NCBI RefSeq assembly: GCF_034059295.1 | Contig: NZ_CP139141.1 | Location: forward strand, 2,587,001 to 2,651,000 | DNA: 64,000 nucleotides | Direction of reading: 5' to 3' | Source: Pseudomonas sp. HR96 | GTDB lineage: Bacteria > Pseudomonadota > Gammaproteobacteria > Pseudomonadales > Pseudomonadaceae | Part shown: positions 44,582 through 52,500 of the stretch, in pieces | How positions within the stretch are numbered: the stretch's first letter is position 1 | Layout of the letters: each line of letters opens with the position of its first letter | Translations under genes and position numbers: made by a program | Notes under the pieces: generated by a model | What the model was told of the DNA's origin: nothing | Seen by the model: the letters and a program-made list of their open reading frames with translations, nothing else | The model's database searches: none

Positions 44582-47500
44582 ATGCCCGGCTTTTTCATCG
44601 AGCGCCCGATCTTCGCCTGGGTCATCGCCTTGCTGGTCATGCTGGCGGGGGGTGCAGCCCTGACCCGCCTGCCGCTGATGCAATACCCCGATGTGGCGCC
44701 GCCGCAGGTGGAGGTGCTGGCCCTGTACCCCGGCGCTTCGGCGGCGGACATGGACCAGAGCGTGGTCAGCCTGATCGAGCAGGCGCTCAACGGCATCGAC
44801 GACCTGCAGGACTACCGTTCCCAGAGCGGCCTTGGCCAGGCAGTGGTGACCGCCCGCTTTGCCCCGGGCAGTTCGCCGCAACTGGCCCAGGTGGCGGTGC
44901 AGAACCGCCTCAAGACCATCGAGTCGCGACTGCCGGCGGCGGTGCTGCGCCAGGGCCTGCAAGTGCAGGCGGTGTCCTCGGGCTTTCTGGCCATGGTCAC
45001 CCTCAGCGCCCCCCAGGGGCAGCACGATGAAGCCACCCTCAACGACTACCTGGCGCGCCACGTGGTGGACGAGATTCGTCGCCTCAAGGGTGTCGGCAAG
45101 GTCCAGTTGTACGGCGCCGAGCGGGCCATGCGGGTCTGGCTGGACATGCCCCGGCTGCGCCAGTACGGGCTTGCGCCAGCCGACATCGCCACGGCATTGC
45201 AGGGCCAGAACGCGCAGATCGCCGCCGGAAGCCTGGGCGACCTGCCCGGGCCTGCCGACCAGGACAGCACCGCCGCGGTGGTGCTCAGCGGCCAGCTCGA
45301 CACCCCGCAACAGTTCGCTGCCATCGTTCTGCGCAGCAACGCCGATGGCTCCAGCCTGTTGCTCGGCGATGTCGCCCGCATCGAGATCGGCAGCCAGGAG
45401 TACCAATACGGCACGCGCCTGAACGGCCAGCCGGCAGCGGCCTTCAGCGTGCAACTGAGCCCCGGCGCCAACGCCCTGCAAACCTCGAACCGGGTGCGCG
45501 AGCGCCTGGACCAGCTGGCCCGCTGGTTTCCGGCGGGCATGCAGTACGCCATCCCCTACGACATCGCCCCCTTCGTCAAGGTCGCGGTGCTCAAGGTCTG
45601 CTTCACCCTGCTCGAAGCCATGGTACTGGTGTTCGCGGTGATGTTCGTGTTCCTGCAGAACCTGCGCTGCACGCTGATCCCGGCGCTGGTGGTGCCCATT
45701 GCGCTGCTGGGCACCTTTGCGGTGATGGCAGTGCTGGGCTATTCGATCAATGTATTGACCCTGGCGGGGATGGTGCTGGCCATCGGCATCCTGGTGGATG
45801 ACGCCATCGTGGTGGTGGAAAACGTCATGCGCCTGATGGTCGACGAGGGCCTCGACGCGCGCCAGGCCACGCACAAAGCCATGGGCCAGATCAGCGGGGC
45901 GATCATTGCCATCACCCTGGTGCTGACTACGGTGCTGGTGCCCATGGCGTTCATGCCGGGGGCCACCGGCATCGTCTATCGACAATTTTCGCTGTCCATG
46001 GCCACGGCGATCCTCTGTTCGGCCTTCCTCGCCCTGAGCCTGACCCCGGCGCTCTGCGCCAGCCTGCTGCGGCCCATGCCGGCCGCCACGGCCGGCTGGC
46101 GCGCGGCGGTGGAGCGCGGCCTGGGGCGCCTGAACCAGACCTTCGAGCGACAGGTGCGCCACGCGTTGGCCCACCGCCGCCTGTACCTGGGCCTGTTCGC
46201 CGCCCTGGGCGTGCTCGCCTTTGGCCTTTGGTGGCGCCTGCCGACGGCCTTTCTGCCGGTGGAAGACCAGGGCTATGCCATGCTCGACATCCAGCTGCCG
46301 CCGGGCGCCAGCCTGCAGCGCACCCTGGCGGTCGCTCGGGAGGTGGAGGCACACAACGCGGCGGATCCGGCCATTGCCAACACCACGATGCTGCTGGGTT
46401 TCGGCTTTTCCGGCAGCGGGCAGAACGCTGCGCTGGCCTTCAGCACCTTCAAGGACTGGGCCGAGCGCGGTGCCAAGGACTCCGCCCAGGCCATCGCCGA
46501 GCGCGCCAACAACGCCCTGGGCGAGCTAAAAAGCGCCAGCATCCATGCCTTGCTGCCGCCGCCGATCGATGGCGTCGGCACCAGCGCCGGGTTCGAATTG
46601 ATGCTCGAAGACCGCGGCGGGCTGGGCTACCCGGCGCTGCAAAAGGCCCGCGACCAACTGCTGGCGCTGGCCGCCGACGAACCCCGCATCAGCGGCCTGC
46701 GCGAAGACGCCCTGGCGCAGACCCCCCAGGTCAACCTGCAGGTCGACCGGATCAAGGCCAGTGCGCTGGGGGTCGACTTCGCCCAGGTCGGTGAGTTGCT
46801 GGCAACCGCCGTGGGCTCGGCCTATGTCAATGACTTCCCCAACCAGGGCCGCCTGCAGCATGTGGTGGTACAGGCCGAAGGCGACCAGCGCAGCCGCGTC
46901 GCCGACCTGTTGCGCATGAGCGTGCGCAACGCCATCGGCCAGATGGTGCCGCTCGATGCGTTCGTGCGCGCGCGCTGGAGCAGCGGCCCAAGCCAGCTGG
47001 CCCGCTACGACGGCTACCCGGCCATCAGCCTGAGCGGCGATGTGGTCGACGGCTGGACCACCGGCCAGGCCATGGCCTGGCTGGACCAGGCTGCACGCCG
47101 GCTGCCGGCCGGCATCGGCATCGAGTGGACCGGGGTGTCGGCCCAGGAGCGCATGGCCGGTGCCCAGGCGCCGTTGACCTTCGGCCTGTCGCTGCTGGTG
47201 GTGTTCCTGTGCCTGGCGGCGCTGTATGAAAGCTGGTCGCTGCCCCTGGCGGTGCTGGCGATCATTCCCCTGGCCATCCTCGGCGCGGTGCTGGCGGTGA
47301 CCCTGCGCGGCATGCCCGATGACCTGTTCTTCAAGGTCGGCCTGATCACCACCATGGGCCTCTCGGCGAAGAATGCCATCCTTATCGTCGATGCCGCACG
47401 CCAGGCCCAGGTGCCGGGGGCCAGTGCCACCGACCGCGTGGTGCAGGCTGCGCGCCTGCGCCTGCGGCCGATCCTGATGACCTCGTTAGCCTTCGTGCTG

Positions 47501-47722
47501 GGGGTATTGCCACTGACCCTGGCCAGCGGCGCCGGCTCGGCGGCGTTGCGCGCCATGGGCACCGGGGTGGTCGGCGGCATGCTTGGCGCGACCCTGGCCG
47601 TGGTGCTGGTGCCACTGTTCCACTGGCTGCTGCTGAGCCGAGGCGCCGGGGTGCGCGCGCCGGCCGTCAGCCGTGAGCCTGTACCGCCTGGTGGCAGTGC
47701 ACCTGGGCATCGCGAATCATGA
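44582..47722 (+). CDS. RND (HAE1-type) efflux permease
   Basis: A 1046-residue AcrB/MexB-family proton antiporter. The N terminus PGFFIERPIFAWVIALLVMLAGGAALTRLPLMQYPDVAPP is typical, and the proton-relay pair is in GILVDDAIVVVENVMRL; FMPGATGIVYRQFSLSMATAI and GLSAKNAILIVDAARQ are also present. It lies 12 bp after the adaptor. In this context it is likely to export the siderophore or its acylated precursor. Its last 56 bp overlap the convergent sigma-factor gene. Confidence 0.9.
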   Translation: MPGFFIERPIFAWVIALLVMLAGGAALTRLPLMQYPDVAPPQVEVLALYPGASAADMDQSVVSLIEQALNGIDDLQDYRSQSGLGQAVVTARFAPGSSPQLAQVAVQNRLKTIESRLPAAVLRQGLQVQAVSSGFLAMVTLSAPQGQHDEATLNDYLARHVVDEIRRLKGVGKVQLYGAERAMRVWLDMPRLRQYGLAPADIATALQGQNAQIAAGSLGDLPGPADQDSTAAVVLSGQLDTPQQFAAIVLRSNADGSSLLLGDVARIEIGSQEYQYGTRLNGQPAAAFSVQLSPGANALQTSNRVRERLDQLARWFPAGMQYAIPYDIAPFVKVAVLKVCFTLLEAMVLVFAVMFVFLQNLRCTLIPALVVPIALLGTFAVMAVLGYSINVLTLAGMVLAIGILVDDAIVVVENVMRLMVDEGLDARQATHKAMGQISGAIIAITLVLTTVLVPMAFMPGATGIVYRQFSLSMATAILCSAFLALSLTPALCASLLRPMPAATAGWRAAVERGLGRLNQTFERQVRHALAHRRLYLGLFAALGVLAFGLWWRLPTAFLPVEDQGYAMLDIQLPPGASLQRTLAVAREVEAHNAADPAIANTTMLLGFGFSGSGQNAALAFSTFKDWAERGAKDSAQAIAERANNALGELKSASIHALLPPPIDGVGTSAGFELMLEDRGGLGYPALQKARDQLLALAADEPRISGLREDALAQTPQVNLQVDRIKASALGVDFAQVGELLATAVGSAYVNDFPNQGRLQHVVVQAEGDQRSRVADLLRMSVRNAIGQMVPLDAFVRARWSSGPSQLARYDGYPAISLSGDVVDGWTTGQAMAWLDQAARRLPAGIGIEWTGVSAQERMAGAQAPLTFGLSLLVVFLCLAALYESWSLPLAVLAIIPLAILGAVLAVTLRGMPDDLFFKVGLITTMGLSAKNAILIVDAARQAQVPGASATDRVVQAARLRLRPILMTSLAFVLGVLPLTLASGAGSAALRAMGTGVVGGMLGATLAVVLVPLFHWLLLSRGAGVRAPAVSREPVPPGGSAPGHRES

Positions 47723-48215
47723 AATTGACCAGGGTCGGCGAAACCCCCAGCTCGGCGGCCAGTTCTTTCTGCGGGCGACCGTGGATGCGGTACATCTCGA
47801 AGGCGTAGCGGGTGCGCTGAGGCAGCTGGGCCAGGGCGACGTCAATCAGCGCCAGGGTCTGGCGATCGTCATGAATGGCCTCCGGCGTGGCGCTGGCGAT
47901 CGCCGCATCCAGACCTTCCTCTGCGGGGGCGGCGTAGCGCCGCTCGAGGATCTGCTTGCGGTAGTGATCGATGGAGAGGTTGCGCACCACCTGGAACAGG
48001 TAGCTGACCTGGGACTTGACGGTGGCGGCCATGGGCGAGCGATTCAGACGGATGAAGGCATCCTGCACCACGTCCTCGGCGTAGCTGCGACAGCCAGTGA
48101 TGCGCATGGCGACCTTGACCAGCAGCGGATAGTTGTCGAGAAACAGCGCGTTGACCGGGCTGAGCGAGGTGTGGACGGGTAGGGGCGTGGCGTGGTGATT
48201 GCGACTTGACATCAT
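47667..48215 (-). CDS. PvdS-like extracytoplasmic-function sigma factor
   Basis: A 182-residue sigma-70 family protein of the iron-starvation group. Region 2 has VKVAMRITGCRSYAEDVVQDAFIRLNRSP ... SYLFQVVRNLSIDHYRKQ, and region 4 has LPQRTRYAFEMYRIHGRPQKELAAELGVSPTLVNFMIRDAQVHC, very close to PvdS/PfrI motifs though the rest has diverged. There are two adjacent ATGs (48215, 48212), the second better spaced from GGAG. A strong Fur-box-like site lies upstream. It should direct RNA polymerase to the TAAAT-N16-CGT-like promoters at 41326 and 48417. No anti-sigma gene is adjacent. Confidence 0.88.
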   Translation of the reverse strand: MMSSRNHHATPLPVHTSLSPVNALFLDNYPLLVKVAMRITGCRSYAEDVVQDAFIRLNRSPMAATVKSQVSYLFQVVRNLSIDHYRKQILERRYAAPAEEGLDAAIASATPEAIHDDRQTLALIDVALAQLPQRTRYAFEMYRIHGRPQKELAAELGVSPTLVNFMIRDAQVHCHQAVQAHG

Positions 48216-48246
48216 AGGACTCCACTGGGCAGGGCAGAGAATTTAT

Positions 48247-48268
48247 TGTCAATGAGAATCATTTGCAA
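48247..48268 (-). promoter_or_regulatory. Fur box upstream of the sigma-factor gene
   Basis: The core AATGAGAATCATTT has good dyad symmetry and matches the GATAATGATAATCATTATC consensus well. It sits 32-53 bp upstream of the sigma-factor start, placing the sigma factor under iron repression. Confidence 0.75.
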
Positions 48269-48416
48269 GAGTATTTCGATTTGTGTGCGGGGTTTGATAC
48301 AAATCCCCGATCGCGCTATGTGCGCAGGCGCGAAGCCCCCGGCGAGTCGCTAGGCGGGTTTGCTCGGCACCAGGAGCAGCAGAGCGCGCTGCCGCGAGCC
48401 CGCAGATGATTTTGGC

Positions 48417-48440
48417 TAATTAATTCCGATTCTCATCCGT
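48417..48440 (+). promoter_or_regulatory. PvdS-type promoter candidate for the mbtH-TE-NRPS operon
   Basis: TAATT (in GCTAATT; consensus GCTAAAT), 16 bp, CGT. It ends 58 bp upstream of the MbtH-like start and matches the spacing found at 41326. Confidence 0.65.
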
Positions 48441-48498
48441 CAACTCTGTAACTGCGCTGCAATCCCTGCCGGCGCCGACTGAGATGAGGAGCACCCCC

Positions 48499-48729
48499 AT
48501 GGCTTTCGATCGTGAAGACGCGCTGTTCAAGGTACTGGTCAACCACGAAGAGCAGTACTCGCTGTGGCCCGACTACAAGACGGTGCCCGGCGGCTGGCGC
48601 GAGACCGGCACCCGGGGGCCGAAGCAGGCCTGCCTGGACTACGTCGAGCAGGTCTGGACCGACATGCGCCCCTTGAGCCTGCGCCAGGCCATGGCGGCCC
48701 AGGACAGTGGCAGCACGGCGGCGGAGTGA
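48499..48729 (+). CDS. MbtH-like protein
   Basis: A 76-residue NRPS accessory protein that binds and activates adenylation domains. The signature [23 protein letters not shown] and the C-terminal [11 protein letters not shown] are present. It begins at an ATG preceded by GAGGAG and is the first gene of the NRPS operon, 3 bp before the thioesterase. Confidence 0.92.
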   Translation: MAFDREDALFKVLVNHEEQYSLWPDYKTVPGGWRETGTRGPKQACLDYVEQVWTDMRPLSLRQAMAAQDSGSTAAE

Positions 48730-48732
48730 GGC

Positions 48733-49449
48733 ATGCCTGTGCAACTGTTCTGCCTGCCTTATTCGGGGGCCAGCGCCAGTGTCTACGCGCGCTGGCAGCG
48801 TGAGCTGCCGATGGCGCTGCAGGTTTGCCCGGTGGAATTGCCGGGCCGTGGCAGCCGCTACGCCGAGCCGTTGGCCAGCGACCTGATGGCCCTGGCGCGC
48901 CAGTTGGCCAGGGAGCTGCTGCCGCGCACCGGGCGCCCCTACGCGTTGTTCGGGCACAGTCTGGGCGCCTTGCTGGCGGTGGAAATCGCCCGGGCCCTGC
49001 GCGAGCTCGGCGCCCCGGCGCCGTGCCTGCTGGTGGCTTCGGGCACCGAGGCGCCAAGCGCCCGCGATGACGCCGACTGGGCCGAACCCTTGGGCGACAG
49101 CCAGCTGCTCGAACGCCTGCGCGAGCTCGGTGGCACCGCCCCCGAGGTGCTGGCGAGCGACGAGCTGCTGGCGTTGATCCTGCCGGTGCTACGCGCCGAT
49201 TTCCTGCTGTGCGGCGGCTACCGGCCGGCGCCGCGTGCGCCGCTGAACTGCCCGATCCAGGTGTTCGCCGGGCGTCAGGACAGTGCCCCAATGCCGGCGT
49301 TGCTCGCCTGGCAGCGCGAAACCCATGGCGCTTTCGCCCTGCACTGGTTCGACGGCGGTCATTTCTTCATCGCCAGCCAGCAGACCCAGGTGCTCGCGGC
49401 GCTGGCCGAGCAGGTGCTGCGCCATGCCGAGCGCGGCCTGCCGGCCTGA
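48733..49449 (+). CDS. Type II thioesterase (PvdG-like)
   Basis: A 238-residue alpha/beta hydrolase that removes wrongly loaded acyl groups from carrier proteins. The catalytic Ser lies in FGHSLGA (about residue 76), the Asp near ADFLLCGGY / FAGRQD and the His in WFDGGHFFI. It sits between mbtH and the first NRPS gene; a stable stem-loop follows its stop. Confidence 0.88.
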   Translation: MPVQLFCLPYSGASASVYARWQRELPMALQVCPVELPGRGSRYAEPLASDLMALARQLARELLPRTGRPYALFGHSLGALLAVEIARALRELGAPAPCLLVASGTEAPSARDDADWAEPLGDSQLLERLRELGGTAPEVLASDELLALILPVLRADFLLCGGYRPAPRAPLNCPIQVFAGRQDSAPMPALLAWQRETHGAFALHWFDGGHFFIASQQTQVLAALAEQVLRHAERGLPA

Positions 49450-49461
49450 TTCCTATTCAAG

Positions 49462-49479
49462 GCGCCCCCGCCGGGGCGC
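49462..49479 (+). terminator. Intra-operon stem-loop between thioesterase and NRPS genes
   Basis: GCGCCCC-CGCC-GGGGCGC with a following TTTCATTTCTC stretch. It lacks a full T-run, so it may attenuate transcription or protect a processed end rather than terminate fully. Confidence 0.45.
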
Positions 49480-49508
49480 TTTCATTTCTCTTGCTTGAAG
49501 GTGATGCA

Positions 49509-52500
49509 ATGGATGCCCGTTTCGACGATGCAACAGGTCTGGCAGCGGCACTGGCCCAACACGCGCGCCAGCGCCCACAGCAAGTGGCCCTGCGGTTTGT
49601 CGACGAGGAGGGCGTCACCACCCTGACCTGGCGCGAGCTCGACGGCCATGCCCGGGCCATCGCCCGCACGCTGTTGCTGCACACCGAGCCCGGCGAGCGC
49701 GCAGTGCTGGTCTACCCCAGCGGGCCGGACTATGTCGCGGCGTTCTTCGGCTGCCTGTACGCCGGCGTCATCGCGGTGCCGGCCTATCCTCCGGAGTCGC
49801 ACCGCAGCCAGCACCTGGCGAGGCTGCAGGGTATCTTTGCCGACGCCGAGCCTACCCTGGTCCTCAGCCACGCGGCGCTGGCCGAAACCCTCGGCCAGGC
49901 CTGCGCGCAGCTGCATGCGGCACCGACCCTGCTGTGCACCGACCGCGCCCTGCTGACCCCGGCGCCGGACTGGGCCGGCGAGCTGCCCGCCGCCGATTGC
50001 ATCGCCTTCCTGCAGTACACCTCGGGCTCCACGGCAACCCCCAAGGGCGTGCAGGTGAGCCACGGCAACCTGGCGGCCAACGAAGCGGCGATCCGCGAGG
50101 GCTTCGCCGTCGGCGCCGACGACGTCATCGTCAGCTGGCTGCCCCTGTACCACGACATGGGGTTGATCGGCGGCCTGCTGCAAGCCATCTACAGCGGCAT
50201 CGAATGCGTGCTGATGTCGCCGGCCTACTTCCTGCAGCGGCCGTCGCGCTGGTTGCAGGCCATCGCCGAGTACGGCGGCACCATCAGTGGCGGCCCGGAT
50301 TTCGCCTACCGCCTGTGCTGCGAACGGGTGCGCGACACGGCCCTCGCCGAACTCGACCTGAGCCGCTGGCGGGTGGCGTTTTCCGGCGCCGAACCGATCC
50401 GCGCCGACACCCTCGAGGCCTTCGCCCAGCGCTTTGCCGGCAGTAGTTTCCAGGCCGCCTCGTTCATGGCCTGCTACGGCCTGGCCGAAGCCACCCTGTA
50501 CGTCAGCGGCGGTGCGCCACGCTCCGGCATCCAGGTGCTGGAGCTCGACCGCGCGGCCTTGGCCGAGCAGCGCGGCGTGCCCGGCGTCGGCCTCAGAATC
50601 GCCAGTTGCGGCCAGGCCCGTGGCGGCCAGCAGCTGCGCATCGCCGACCCCCTGAGCGGCGCCGAACGCGCCCCGGGCGCGGTCGGTGAAGTCTGGACCT
50701 GCGGCGCCAGCGTGGCCCAGGGCTACTGGCGCAACGCCGAGGCCAGCCGCGACACCTTCGTCGAACATGGCGGGGCAACCTGGCTGCGCACTGGCGACCT
50801 GGGCCTGCTGCACGACGGCCAGCTGTACATCACCGGGCGCCTCAAGGACCTGCTCATCGTGCGCGGGCAGAACCTCTACCCCCAGGATCTGGAACACAGC
50901 CTGGAAGGCGCCGTGGCCGGGCTGCGCGCGGGCCGGGTAGCGGCGTTCGCCGTGCTTGACGAGGGCGGCGAGGAGGGCGTCGGCATCGCCGCCGAAATTG
51001 CCCGCGCGCAGCTGCGCCAGCAGACCCCGGGGGAAATCGTTCAGGCCATTCGCCAGGCCCTGGCCGACAGCCACGGCCTGTTGCCGCTGGCGGTGGCGCT
51101 GCTGGAGCCGGGCGCCATGCCGCGCACCTCCAGCGGCAAGCTGCAGCGCTCGGCCTGCCGCCAGCAACTGGCCAGCGGCGAGCTGACCAACCTGGCGGCT
51201 ACCGACAGCCCGCCGCCGGCCGTGCGCAGCGCGCCGCTGAGCGCGGCCGAGCAGGCGCTCGCCAGCGGCTGGGCAGAGGTGCTGGAAAGTCCCCCAACCA
51301 GCGCCGAGCAGTCGTTCTTCGGCCTGGGCGGCAACTCGCTCAAGGCCATGCTGCTGGTTGGCCGGCTGCGCGAGCAGTACGCCGTACCGGTCACGGTCGC
51401 GGTGATCTTCGAGCAGCCGACCCTGGGCGCGATGGCCGCCTGGCTCCAGGCCCAGCCCCGGGAGGTGCCGCGCGAACCCCTGCGGCCACGGCCTGCCGGC
51501 AGCCCGCCGGTGCTCTCGGCCGCCCAGAGCCAGTTGTGGTTTCTCTGGAAGCTTGATCCCCAGGCCGTTGCCTACAACATCAGCGGCCAGGTCAAATGGC
51601 GCGGCAGGCTCGATCGCCCGGCGTTGCGCGCCGCCTTGCAGGCGTTGGTGACACGTCACCAGGTGCTGCGCACGCGTTTCCCGGAAGCGCAGGGGCGGCC
51701 GCAACCGACCCTGGCCGCACCGGGCCCGGTGACCCTCACCGAGCATGACCTGCAGGCGCAGGATCCCGGCGTGCGCGAGGCCAAAGCGCGCGAGTTGGCG
51801 CTGGAAGCGGCCCATCGGCCGTTCGATCTGGGCGGCGATGCACCGTTGCGCGTCGAGCTGACCCAGCTGGATGAGGCCAGCTTCTGGCTGCAACTGACCC
51901 TGCACCACATCGTCGCCGACGGCGCTTCGATGAATCGCCTGATCGGCGAACTGGCCGAGCTGTACGCCGCCGCGCTGCAGGGCCGCGAGGCGCAGCTGCC
52001 GGCGCTGGCGGTGCAGTACGCCGACCATGCGGCGTGGCAGCAGGCCTGGCTGAGCGGCGGCGAAGGGGCGCGGCAGTTGGCCTGGTGGCGCGAGCAGCTG
52101 GGCAGCGAGCATCCGCTGCTGGCACTGCCCAGCGACCGGCCACGCCCCGCCGTGCAGGGTTTCGCCGGCGGCCAGGTCGAGGTATGCCTCACGCCGGCCC
52201 TGCTGAAGGCGCTGCGCAGCCTGGCGGGCCGTCATCAGGCGACCCTGGCCATGGTCCTGCTGGCCTCGTTCAAGGTCTTGCTGGCGCGCTACAGCGGGCA
52301 GACCGACCTGCGCGTCGGCACCACCGTGGCCGGGCGCAACGTGCCCGAGGTCGAAGGCCTGATCGGCCTGTTCGTCAACCTGCTGGTGCTGCGCAGCGAC
52401 CTGCAGGGCGGCCAGTCCTTCGCCCAGCTGCTGGGCCAGGTCAAGCAAGGCCTGCGTCAGGCCCAGGCGCATCAGGACCTGCCGTTCGAGCAGTTGGTCG

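Noticed and set aside
43349..46354. 1001-codon minus-strand frame opposite the RND genes
   Set aside because: Codon-bias shadow of the adaptor and pump genes; low-complexity His/Gln/Gly-rich translation without a family.
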